Positions 36,408 to 45,501 of a DNA stretch of 46,916 nt are shown here, piece after piece. The translations under genes were made by a program, and so were the position numbers. Source of the DNA: Bacteroidota bacterium (GTDB taxonomy: Bacteria; Bacteroidota; Ignavibacteria; Kapaibacteriales; UBA961); NCBI GenBank assembly GCA_018266765.1, contig JAFDZU010000041.1, positions 1 through 46,916 on the forward strand. The letters are read 5' to 3'. The notes below the pieces were generated by a model. It was not told where the DNA came from and did not search any database. It saw nothing but the letters and a program-made list of their open reading frames with translations. Numbering within the stretch: position 1 is the first letter of the stretch; each line of letters begins with the position of its first letter.

Positions 36408-38954
36408 CTATACATTAAACATAGATATGAATGAATCAAATGCCTCATCAATTTTTTCTATATCTTTTCCACCAGCAGTAGCTAGATGTGGTTTACCGCC
36501 ACCACCACCACCAAGTAACTTGGCTACTGCACCAACTAATTTACCTGCTTGGTAACGTCCTGTTAGATCATCAGTTACAACACAAACTAATTGAACTTTT
36601 CTATCGTTGGATATACTTGACAGTAATCCAATGCCATTTGTATTCAGTTTGTCACGTAGTCTATCACCTAAAGATTTCAATTCGTCAGCATCTACCGTAG
36701 GAATTTTTTGAGCAACGATTCGTATATCACCAATGCGAACTGCATTATCTATAAATTCTGATAGTGCACTAGCAATTTCTTGTACTTTGAATATTGAAAG
36801 TTCTTTTTCTAAATGTTTGATATGAGAATGGAGTTCATCACTTATATGGTTAATATCTTCAATCTTTTGATGAAGGGATTGAATGTATGTTTCAATTCCA
36901 ACCCCGGTAACAGCTTCAATTCTACGAACACCGGATGCAATTCCACCTTCTGAAATGATTTTAAAAAGTCCGATATCACTTGAGTTATTGACGTGAGTTC
37001 CACCACAAAACTCGGCGGAAAACTTTTCATCTATAATTACTACTCGAACTCGATCGCCATATTTATCACCGAAAAACATCTTCACACCGTCAATTTTTCG
37101 TGCTTGTTCTATAGGTAAATCAAGAGTATGAACAGGAATCCTTTCTCTGATTTTCTCATTGACAATTTGTTCAATTGACTTTAAGTCATCGTATGTAACT
37201 TTTTGAAAATGTGAGAAATCAAAACGTAAATGTTCGGTTGAAACTAACGAACCCGATTGCTGAACATGAGTGCCGAGTACTCTTCGTAATGCTTCATGAA
37301 GAATATGAGTGGCTGAGTGGTTCCGTTGAATATCCCATCGTCGATTACTATCAACTTTTGCAAGAGCTATATCACCAACAAGCGGTTCAAAATCCGAATC
37401 GGCAAAATGAATAATAGCGTTTCCTGATTTGCGAACATCAATTATTCCGTACCTATTACCTCCAAGAATTATTTCACCATTATCAGCTTGTTGACCACCC
37501 ATTTCCACATAAAAAGGAGATCGTTCAAGAATGATTTGATTTTCTTTTACAAAGAGAACTTTCGATTCTGTCGTCAATTCATCCCAACCTGTAAAAGTAG
37601 TATTTTCTTCAACACTTGGCAATTCGACTTGTTGAATATGGGCTTTACGAGCATCACGTGAACGTTTTTTTTGCTGGTTCATTAACTCAGTAAATTGACT
37701 GCTGTTAACTTCAAGTCCTCGTTCACGAGCAAGAAGTTCAGTCAAATCAATTGGAAATCCGAAAGTATCATTAAGTAAAAACGCATCCTCACCCGAAATC
37801 AAAGTTGATGATTTGTCACGAATTGTTCGTTCTATGTCTTCAAAACGTTCTAAGCCACGTTCTAAAGTTTGGAGAAAACTATCTTCCTCAGCACGAATAA
37901 TTTTCTCAATAATTGCTTGCTGTTGAATAAGTTCCGGAAAAACATCACCCATTGTATCGACAAGGGTTTGAACTAATGTATAAAGTATTGGTTCACGAAA
38001 CCCTAGATTTCTAGAATACCGAGAAGCACGGCGAAGTATACGACGCAGAACATATCCACGACCATCATTTCCGGGAATTGCACCATCAGCAATCGAAAAA
38101 GTTAGAGTACGGATATGGTCAGCCATAACGCGCATTGCAACACCAATAGGGCTATTTAACGCAGTTTCATATTCTTTGCCGCTGAGCATTGCAATTTTAT
38201 TAATTATAGGTGAAAATACATCGGTATCATAATTCGATGATTTTCCTTGTAATACAGCGCAAATTCTCTCGAATCCCATTCCTGTATCAACATGTTTGCT
38301 CGTCAATTCCTCAAGTGTTCCATCAAGTTTTCGGTTATATTGAATAAAAACATTATTCCATATTTCGATAACATCGGGTACACCCTTGTTTACAAGTTTG
38401 GCACCAGATAAGTCTGGAGTATAATCATAATGGATTTCAGAACAAGGACCACAAGGACCGGTTTCACCCATTTCCCAAAAGTTATCTTTTTCATCACAGC
38501 GATGGATTTGAGTTTCGGGAAGATATTGCTTCCAAATATCGTATGCCTCATCATCAGTACTAAATACAGTTGCGTGTAAACGTTCTTTGGGTAATTTCCA
38601 GACATCAGTTAGTAATTCCCAACTCCATGCAATTGCTTCAGTTTTGTAATAATCACCAAAACTCCAATTGCCTAGCATTTCGAAAAAAGTGTGATGATAC
38701 GTATCATATCCGACTTCTTCAAGGTCATTATGTTTACCTGAAACTCTAATGCATTTTTGAGTATCTGCACAGCGAGTATAATCACGTTTACCAACTCCAA
38801 GGAATACATCTTTAAATTGATTCATTCCGGCATTAGTGAACAAAAGGGTAGCATCTCCATGCGGTACAACAGGTGCGCTCGGGACTATTCTGTGTCCGCG
38901 TTCAGCGAAAAAATCTAAAAAAGATTGTCTGATTTCTCTCGAAGTTAACTGCAT
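36408..38954 (-). CDS. alaS: Alanine-tRNA ligase
   Basis: AlaRS charges tRNA-Ala and edits Ser/Gly mischarging. The 848-residue length is normal. The catalytic N-terminus has EIRQSFLDFFAERGH and TLLFTNAGMNQFKDVFLG; the editing domain has HSATHILHEALR (H-x3-H) and CGGTHV, the zinc ligand set; the C-terminal C-Ala domain has LLGGGGGGKPHLATAGG. I choose the ATG at 38954 (MQLTSREIRQ) to match the family N-terminus; an ATG three codons earlier (38963) is also possible. The domains are complete and no key residue is missing. Confidence 0.97.
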   Translation of the reverse strand: MQLTSREIRQSFLDFFAERGHRIVPSAPVVPHGDATLLFTNAGMNQFKDVFLGVGKRDYTRCADTQKCIRVSGKHNDLEEVGYDTYHHTFFEMLGNWSFGDYYKTEAIAWSWELLTDVWKLPKERLHATVFSTDDEAYDIWKQYLPETQIHRCDEKDNFWEMGETGPCGPCSEIHYDYTPDLSGAKLVNKGVPDVIEIWNNVFIQYNRKLDGTLEELTSKHVDTGMGFERICAVLQGKSSNYDTDVFSPIINKIAMLSGKEYETALNSPIGVAMRVMADHIRTLTFSIADGAIPGNDGRGYVLRRILRRASRYSRNLGFREPILYTLVQTLVDTMGDVFPELIQQQAIIEKIIRAEEDSFLQTLERGLERFEDIERTIRDKSSTLISGEDAFLLNDTFGFPIDLTELLARERGLEVNSSQFTELMNQQKKRSRDARKAHIQQVELPSVEENTTFTGWDELTTESKVLFVKENQIILERSPFYVEMGGQQADNGEIILGGNRYGIIDVRKSGNAIIHFADSDFEPLVGDIALAKVDSNRRWDIQRNHSATHILHEALRRVLGTHVQQSGSLVSTEHLRFDFSHFQKVTYDDLKSIEQIVNEKIRERIPVHTLDLPIEQARKIDGVKMFFGDKYGDRVRVVIIDEKFSAEFCGGTHVNNSSDIGLFKIISEGGIASGVRRIEAVTGVGIETYIQSLHQKIEDINHISDELHSHIKHLEKELSIFKVQEIASALSEFIDNAVRIGDIRIVAQKIPTVDADELKSLGDRLRDKLNTNGIGLLSSISNDRKVQLVCVVTDDLTGRYQAGKLVGAVAKLLGGGGGGKPHLATAGGKDIEKIDEAFDSFISMFNV

Positions 38955-38966
38955 GATTCTCATCAC

Positions 38967-39699
38967 TTTCTATTGATATAAACTCCAAATTAAGTAGTTG
39001 ATTGAACTTTTGTATTCCCGGAATAAATATTTTCTCATTTTCATTAAAGTCATTTCAACTTATTTCCAAAAATACGGAAATAATCTCGGTTTTTTACAGG
39101 TTTCTTATGAGAGTTCTTAAATGCTTCCAAATCCAAATCCAATGTAACTATGAGTAAAATTTAATTTGCACTACTCGATTCTTTACTTTATTTTCGCATC
39201 GCTTAGTTGTTGCTTTTCTCAGTTTTTCTCTCTTGATTGTAATCGCTTCCTTATTGACGAGCCATTCCAATCAACTTGATTTAGAACAATACTAAATGCA
39301 ACTATTTTACACTCCTACTATAAGGAGGAACCCCTATGAAACATACTCTCCCAACCTGCTCTTAACGGCGTTTGCTGTTAGGATATGCATTCGATACTCA
39401 AGGCATTTCATTCCACTTGAAATCCGCCTGTTTCTTATCTTATAATAAAAGTTACAGCCCTTGCCGAGCAATTTATTGTTCACTTGAGCTTAAATAATAT
39501 ATTAAATGAGTTAATTATTTTAAGGTTTACTTAGAATAATATTCAGTTACAAGATTACACAGACTATTATTGTTTTAGAAATAGTATGTAATTAACATAA
39601 CTAGTTAGCGTTAAGTTATGGTAATATTATTATAAAATTAATTTGCAGAACTGTTTCCCTACAAAAAAACTATATCACTTTTTTATTGAAAGTACACAA
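38967..39699. other. Intergenic region between alaS and the ABC exporter
   Basis: These about 730 bases lie between divergent units. The only gene-like feature is a very strong ribosome binding site, AAGGAGGA (39322-39329), six bases before an ATG with a nine-codon frame; see the separate entry. No tRNA, riboswitch or terminator was recognised. The ABC gene itself has no clear Shine-Dalgarno. Confidence 0.5.
39322..39457 (+). pseudogene. Possible decayed signal-peptide gene, or nine-codon leader
   Basis: AAGGAGGA is followed six bases later by ATG (39336) encoding MKHTLPTCS and a TAA at 39363-39365. If one base had been lost within the first codons, the other frame would continue LLLTAFAVRICIRYS and on to a TAA near 39457. 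MKHT-x-x-LLLTAFAV would be a typical exported-protein N-terminus. This suggests a frameshifted remnant. A true nine-residue leader peptide is the alternative. Confidence 0.3.
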
Positions 39700-41493
39700 A
39701 TGTTTGATTTATTTGATGATGACGACGATTCTCATGATGAGCAATCGCCCCCCAAAATAAAACTATCTCTAGTTCCCAAAATAGCTGAGCTGTTTCGTGG
39801 ACATCATGCAAAAATTATACTTGCTCTTGGATTTGCTTTCGCATCAACGATTTTTCTGGTCGGACTGCCACTGCTTTTTCGAAAGATAATTGACGATGGA
39901 ATTACTAAAAATAATTCATCTTTTACGCTTAAACTCGCGCTTGGATATTTAGCCCTTACTGTGCTTTACCGCACTTTTGAGTATTTACAAACTGTTCTCG
40001 TCGGAACGATGGGAATTTCAATTGTCAATAATCTCAAAATGAAATTACTGACACACACGCTTTCGCTTTCTATTCGGTTTTTCGATAAAACTGAAACCGG
40101 AAAATTGATTTCAAGAATTGAATCCGATTCTCAACGACTTTTTATGTTGTTTTCAAGTGTTGGATTGCAGTTGTTCAGTTCGGTACTTATAATTCTATTT
40201 TCATTTGCGATAATGTTTTCTGTGAATGTTGAATTTACACTTTATGTGCTTTGTTGTGCGCCGCTATTTCTGGGAAGTGCTGTTATAGTTTTTAGTAGAA
40301 TGCGCCCACTGTTTCGTAAGGAAAGAGAACTGTATGCTCGTATAACAGGATTCGCAGGTGAACATATTTCTGCTATTCCTCTGCTTCGTAATCTCAATAG
40401 TATTCAATGGTCAAGAGATAAATTTAGTGAAATGAATCGTGAAAAAACCAGATTTTCATTTCGAGTTGAAGCAATTGAAGCATCATTTTGGGCTGTTATG
40501 TTTATTACGCCAGTTATCGCAACAACTATTATATTCTATTTAGGAGCAGATAAAATTGCGTATGGTACAATGACAATCGGAACTTTACTCTTGTTTTTTC
40601 AATATATTACAGGAATTATTTCGCCGTTAATTGTTATTTCTGAACAAATTAGCGAAGTTCAGAAAGCATTTGCTTCTTCTGAACGAATATTTGATTTACT
40701 GGCAACTCAGCCGGAAGTTAAGAATCCAATTTCTCCTATTAATATACCGAAGTTTTCAGATTGCATTCGTTTTGAAAATGTTACATTCGGATATAACGAT
40801 ACACCGATTATTAAAAATGTATCATTTGAGATTAAAAAGGGAACTTCGGTTGCAATTGTCGGGGCAACAGGTGCTGGAAAAACTACGATAACTTCATTAC
40901 TAACAAGGTGGTATGATGTTCAAAGTGGCAAAATTACTCTTGACGGTTTAAATATCAAGGAATTCCGTCAGCAAGACCTTGCCAAAATCTTAAGTTTTGT
41001 CATGCAGGATATTTATTTGTTTCCCGGTACAATTCGAGATAATCTTCGCGCAATGCGCATTGATATTCCGGATAGTCAAGTTGAGCAAGCAGTTCAAAGT
41101 TTGGATATTCAGCATATTATTGAACGTTTTGAAAATGGTTTGGATACAGTACTTTCCGAAAACGGGAAAAATCTTTCTTTCGGAGAGCGACAACTTCTTT
41201 CTTTTGCACGTGCCTTAACATTTCAACCCGAGATTTTAATTATTGATGAAGCGACAAGTTCGGTTGATCCTGTGACCGAAGCCCGACTTCAAGAATCGCT
41301 TCTTACTCTTTTACAAGGAAGAACTTCTATTATTATCGCACATCGTCTTTCAACGATAATTCATGCAGATAAGATAGTTGTAATGAACAACGGAATGATA
41401 GCCGAAGAAGGAACCCACGATGAACTTCTCATCCTTAACGGAATGTATGCCCGATTATATAACCTACAATCTCAACATAATTTTTATGCGTAA
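39700..41493 (+). CDS. ABC exporter subunit with canonical catalytic Glu (half-transporter A)
   Basis: This is a 597-residue half ABC exporter with an acidic N-terminal tail (MFDLFDDDDDSHDEQ), six membrane spans (about residues 30-325) and one nucleotide-binding domain. Walker A is GATGAGKTT (near 387-395), Walker B is ILIIDEATSSVD (near 512-523) with the catalytic Glu, and the switch is IIAHRLST. The signature motif is LSFGERQ instead of LSGGQ. The start is the ATG at 39700; the frame to 39643 needs TTG. Its stop overlaps the next ABC gene by 8 bp, so the two form a heterodimer. Substrate is unknown (drug or lipid). Confidence 0.9.
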   Translation: MFDLFDDDDDSHDEQSPPKIKLSLVPKIAELFRGHHAKIILALGFAFASTIFLVGLPLLFRKIIDDGITKNNSSFTLKLALGYLALTVLYRTFEYLQTVLVGTMGISIVNNLKMKLLTHTLSLSIRFFDKTETGKLISRIESDSQRLFMLFSSVGLQLFSSVLIILFSFAIMFSVNVEFTLYVLCCAPLFLGSAVIVFSRMRPLFRKERELYARITGFAGEHISAIPLLRNLNSIQWSRDKFSEMNREKTRFSFRVEAIEASFWAVMFITPVIATTIIFYLGADKIAYGTMTIGTLLLFFQYITGIISPLIVISEQISEVQKAFASSERIFDLLATQPEVKNPISPINIPKFSDCIRFENVTFGYNDTPIIKNVSFEIKKGTSVAIVGATGAGKTTITSLLTRWYDVQSGKITLDGLNIKEFRQQDLAKILSFVMQDIYLFPGTIRDNLRAMRIDIPDSQVEQAVQSLDIQHIIERFENGLDTVLSENGKNLSFGERQLLSFARALTFQPEILIIDEATSSVDPVTEARLQESLLTLLQGRTSIIIAHRLSTIIHADKIVVMNNGMIAEEGTHDELLILNGMYARLYNLQSQHNFYA

Positions 41494-43135
41494 TCTATTT
41501 AATTGGTTTAGTCGTTTTTGGCGACAGAATATTCCAGATATGATGGTTGTTTGCTGTTTGACATTGCTTGCAATCGTCTTTAAGATTGGGTTTCCTATTC
41601 TCGTCAAAACTATTATTGACACTTTGCAAGTGAAGTTTAAAATTGCAGATGTTCATAATTTAATTTGGGTGTATCTTTTTGCAGGTATAGCACTTGAGTT
41701 ATTTGGGCGAATCCTTATGCTCTCGCGTGCTCGAATGAATCTTAAATTTGCCGAACAAATCCGCGCTTTTTATTATAAAGTGTTTACTCTTAAAGGTTCA
41801 CGTTTTTTTGCAAAATATCGAACAGGCGATTTGCTCACTCGACTAACGGATGATATTGATGGTTCATTCGACAGAGTTTCGTGGTTCGCTTGTTCGGGAA
41901 CAATGCGCCCAATTGAAGCAATTTTAGTACTTGGATTTACGCTTTCGGTTATGTTTTATTACTCATGGGAATTAACTCTCTGGAGTTTTCTTCCGCTTCC
42001 ACTTTTGGTTCTAATTATGTCGAAAACAAAAGAAAAGTTAATACGATATACTGACGAAAAACAAGAGGCGGCTTCTAACTGTAATAATGTTCTTGAAAAC
42101 TGTTTTTCAGGTATTCGTGTAATAAAAAGTACTGCAAGTGAAAATGATCAACTTCGTAAATACGAGCAAGTTCTTGAAAATAGAATAAGTAAAGAAAATC
42201 AATTTTTGAAAATCAACCAACTTGTACATCTCTTTTCGATGTTGAATAATCATGCAGGAACTATTATTGTAATAATTGTAGGAAGTTACTTTGTGATTCA
42301 AAACAAAATTGAAATTGGAACTTTCTTCATGTTTATTATATATTTAGAGAGATTATTAGAACCATTGTGGACGCTAAGTTGGGCGTTTGCTTCTCAAAAA
42401 CAAATCATGAGATATGCAGAACGGCTTAGCCAAACCGAACAGGACAACGACTACGAAACTATTGCTTTGTCAACGAAATATCTCAGTAATCAATCATTTC
42501 GGAGTATAAAATTTGAAAATGTAAGTTTTCAATATGATTCTGCAACAGAATCTGTTATCAGAAATTTATCATTTGATGTTAAGGCAGGAGAAATACTTGC
42601 AATTGTAGGAGAAGTTGGTGCAGGGAAAACAACCATTCTCGAACTTATAGCACAGAATTTAAGACCAGTAAGCGGGCAAATATTTATAAATGGTATTGAT
42701 ATTCAGCAAATATCTTCCAGCGAAATTTCTGATTTTATTGGATATGTTCGCCAAGAATCCATTTTATTTAGCGAGACAATTCATCAGAATCTTATACTTG
42801 GAGATAGTTTTTCGGATATTGAGATTGAAAATGCACTTAGACATGCACAGCTTACAGCCGAAGTACAGAAATTTGAGGAAGGATTGCAATCAAAACTTGG
42901 GCAACGTGGTTTGTCGCTCTCCGGTGGTCAAAAGCAGCGTGTTTCGATAAGCCGCACATTACTTCGTCGCCCAAAACTACTTTTACTTGATGATTGTACT
43001 GCGGCGATGGATGCTCAAACAGAGAATAACTTTTGGCAGTCATTCAAGAAAAATTATCCGAAGACTGCATGTATTGTTGTAACGCATCGTGAACAAACTA
43101 TGAAACAAGCCGATAGAATTTTATATTTAGAGTAA
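41486..43135 (+). CDS. ABC exporter subunit with degenerate catalytic site (half-transporter B)
   Basis: This is a 549-residue partner of the previous gene. The start is the ATG at 41486 (MRNLFNWFSRFW), overlapping the upstream stop by 8 bp. Six spans (about residues 15-310) precede a nucleotide-binding domain with Walker A GEVGAGKTT (near 375), canonical signature LSGGQKQR, and Walker B LLLLDDCTAAMD (near 498), where Asp replaces the catalytic Glu. The switch is VVTHREQT. This is the asymmetric pattern of heterodimeric exporters such as BmrCD or TM287/288, with this gene as the BmrC/TM287-like half. Confidence 0.9.
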   Translation: MRNLFNWFSRFWRQNIPDMMVVCCLTLLAIVFKIGFPILVKTIIDTLQVKFKIADVHNLIWVYLFAGIALELFGRILMLSRARMNLKFAEQIRAFYYKVFTLKGSRFFAKYRTGDLLTRLTDDIDGSFDRVSWFACSGTMRPIEAILVLGFTLSVMFYYSWELTLWSFLPLPLLVLIMSKTKEKLIRYTDEKQEAASNCNNVLENCFSGIRVIKSTASENDQLRKYEQVLENRISKENQFLKINQLVHLFSMLNNHAGTIIVIIVGSYFVIQNKIEIGTFFMFIIYLERLLEPLWTLSWAFASQKQIMRYAERLSQTEQDNDYETIALSTKYLSNQSFRSIKFENVSFQYDSATESVIRNLSFDVKAGEILAIVGEVGAGKTTILELIAQNLRPVSGQIFINGIDIQQISSSEISDFIGYVRQESILFSETIHQNLILGDSFSDIEIENALRHAQLTAEVQKFEEGLQSKLGQRGLSLSGGQKQRVSISRTLLRRPKLLLLDDCTAAMDAQTENNFWQSFKKNYPKTACIVVTHREQTMKQADRILYLE

Positions 43136-43288
43136 ATGATAACCGATGTAAATTTAAGGAACGAAAGAGTATCTTCTTATTAGTGCTTTTTCTTTTTGAG
43201 AATTTACAATTTGCAGTTGTAATTTAATGGGATTATATGTAGTTTCGCTGAAACTTTATACATATATTCAATATTCAATGTATTTAAA

Positions 43289-43660
43289 ATGAAACTCGGA
43301 GCATTTTCAATAAGTCTATCGGTGAAAGACCTAGCAGTATTAAAAGAATTCTATGAAAAGGTTGGATTTACTGTATTCGCAGGTGATTTCAAAAAGAATT
43401 ACCTTATTATGAAAAACGGGAATGCTCTCGTTGGTTTATTCCAAGGGATGTTCGAAAATAATATTTTAACATTTAATCCCGGTTGGGATGAAAACGCCCA
43501 TACACTTGATGCGTTTGATGATGTGAGAGAAATTCAAAAGCATCTCAAAAGTAATGGTATTCAAATAGAATCAGAGACGGACGAGAATTCTTCAGGTCCG
43601 GCAAGCATTTTTTTAACAGACCCAGATGGCAATATGATATTATTTGATCAACATGTATAA
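43289..43660 (+). CDS. VOC (glyoxalase/bleomycin-resistance fold) family protein
   Basis: This is a 123-residue single VOC domain. It opens with FSISLSVKDLAVLKEFYEKV (about residues 6-25), the beta-alpha unit of the fold, and closes with IFLTDPDGNMILFDQH (about 107-122), the second half. Metal-binding positions are hard to assign; Glu/His ligands are not obvious at the first position, so it may be a binding protein rather than a glyoxalase. The reaction is unknown. It lies between the ABC pair and a secreted protein, with gaps of 153 and 32 bp. Confidence 0.8.
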   Translation: MKLGAFSISLSVKDLAVLKEFYEKVGFTVFAGDFKKNYLIMKNGNALVGLFQGMFENNILTFNPGWDENAHTLDAFDDVREIQKHLKSNGIQIESETDENSSGPASIFLTDPDGNMILFDQHV

Positions 43661-43692
43661 CTATCTAAGTTTCAACTATTTATAAAACTATC

Positions 43693-45366
43693 ATGAAAAA
43701 AGTAATCTTACTGTTTCTTTTTGTTCCGATTTGGCTGAGTGCAGGAGTGATTTGTGTAGATAATAACAACAAATTATCTACTCAAAATGGTAGTAGCAAA
43801 TATCCATATCATGAAATTCAAAATGCTGTTTTAAATGCAACTAATTTTGATACAATTAAAGTTGCTGTCGGAACTTATAATAGTATAGATAATTTAGGAA
43901 AACCACTTTTTATTATGGGTGGTTATGCTGGTGCAGACAGCTCTACTTATACTTCGGGTAAGAGTGGAGATTTCAATACAAGAATTATTGACCCTTCATT
44001 AACAATAATAAGTGGCGGCAAAGATAGTATTGGAATAATTCTCACTAGATTTGATTTCAATACATTTAACTTTCTCATTGATAATCTCACTGTCAAAAAT
44101 AATAGAAGAGGAATTGTCTGCGATGTACTTGTTTCGTGGCCGCATGCTGATTATGTAACAATTTCAAATTGTATAATTGAAAACAATGGGGAACAGGGGA
44201 AACTTTCGGGAGGAGGAATCTTTGTTGCCGGTAATCATCATCGAATACTTAATAATGAAATCCGTAATAATCATGGAGGTAGAGGAGCAGGAATTTCCGG
44301 GAATAGTACAATGGACTCGATAATAATAACGGGAAATCGAATAGAAAAAAATATTGGATATGACGACCATGCCGGAGGAGTATATCTCGGTGGATATGCA
44401 GAAATTAGTCATAATATTATTTCAGGAAATAAGGTAGAAAATAGTTATGGGTGGGGAGGTGGAGTATTGATTTTGGGAACAGCATATATGTCGTTTAATA
44501 TTATAAAAGATAATTATTGTCCATCGTATGGAGGAGCTGTATTTGTAGATGAAGGCGGAATATGCTATATGGAACATGAGTTGATTTACCACAACAGCAC
44601 TTCACTTTATGGTGCAGGAGTAGCATTGGATAACGGTGCACCCGGTTCTTCGTATGTATATTTAACAAACTGTACAATCGTTAATAATTATTCTCCGACT
44701 GCTAACGGCGGCAATGCCGTTTTTGTGGATGTTGAGTCATTTTGTGAAGTTAAAAATTGCATACTAAGCGGAAATAAAGATGATTTCTTCAAAACAGATG
44801 GAAGTAGTTTAAAGGTTACTTATACTCTTAGCGAAGAAAGTTATTCAGGAATTGGGAATATTATTGCAGAGCCAATGTTTGCAGATACTTCACATGAGAA
44901 TTTTTACTTGCAATCAACAACAGGAAGATATGACCCAATAACCCAAATGTGGATTAAGGACATCAATCATAGCCTAGCTATTGATGCCGGTGATCCAAGT
45001 TCAGCGTATAATTTAGAACCAAGCCCATCTGGAAATAGAATAAACCTCGGTTGTTATGGAAATACTATTTATGCTTCAAAATCTAAACCTACTTCAATAG
45101 ATGAGATTCTACATCAAGAAAGCAAGGTAACAATTTATCCTAATCCTATCGACGGATTTTTTGTTGTTGAATTAAACCAACAGGTTAGAGAGCCGGTAAC
45201 CGTGTCGCTATATTCACCTATTGGACAAAAAATTAAAGAATGGAAACTTACCTGTAGTGAAATTCGAGCAACATTTGATGTAAGAGAATTGTTAAACGGA
45301 TTCTATTTTCTTTCTGTAAAAGGAAAAGGTTGGACTCAAATGGAGAAGTTAATCAAAAATGAATAA
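43693..45366 (+). CDS. Secreted parallel beta-helix protein with T9SS type A sorting domain
   Basis: This 557-residue protein has a signal peptide (MKKVILLFLFVPIWLSAG). Residues about 30-440 contain right-handed beta-helix turns with repeated Asn/Ile/Gly patterns (FLIDNLTVKNNRRG; ISNCIIENNGEQG; ILNNEIRNNHGGRG; ISHNIISGNKVEN), as in polysaccharide-active or adhesive proteins. No catalytic motif is evident. The C-terminus has VTIYPNPIDGFFVVE, then LYSPIGQKIKEWKL and LLNGFYFLSVKGKG, a classic T9SS type A sorting domain (about 475-557). It is probably displayed on the surface or released. Confidence 0.85.
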   Translation: MKKVILLFLFVPIWLSAGVICVDNNNKLSTQNGSSKYPYHEIQNAVLNATNFDTIKVAVGTYNSIDNLGKPLFIMGGYAGADSSTYTSGKSGDFNTRIIDPSLTIISGGKDSIGIILTRFDFNTFNFLIDNLTVKNNRRGIVCDVLVSWPHADYVTISNCIIENNGEQGKLSGGGIFVAGNHHRILNNEIRNNHGGRGAGISGNSTMDSIIITGNRIEKNIGYDDHAGGVYLGGYAEISHNIISGNKVENSYGWGGGVLILGTAYMSFNIIKDNYCPSYGGAVFVDEGGICYMEHELIYHNSTSLYGAGVALDNGAPGSSYVYLTNCTIVNNYSPTANGGNAVFVDVESFCEVKNCILSGNKDDFFKTDGSSLKVTYTLSEESYSGIGNIIAEPMFADTSHENFYLQSTTGRYDPITQMWIKDINHSLAIDAGDPSSAYNLEPSPSGNRINLGCYGNTIYASKSKPTSIDEILHQESKVTIYPNPIDGFFVVELNQQVREPVTVSLYSPIGQKIKEWKLTCSEIRATFDVRELLNGFYFLSVKGKGWTQMEKLIKNE

Positions 45367-45501
45367 TTGAATTTTAGTGCACAAATTTATTCAACTAAAA
45401 CCAAGAAGTAATGTTTTTTCTAAAATGTTCCAACTATTTGATAAAAAGCAGTATCTTGCTGACTGATTCAAGTAAGCCCTTCTAAGAATTAATTATTGAA
45501 T

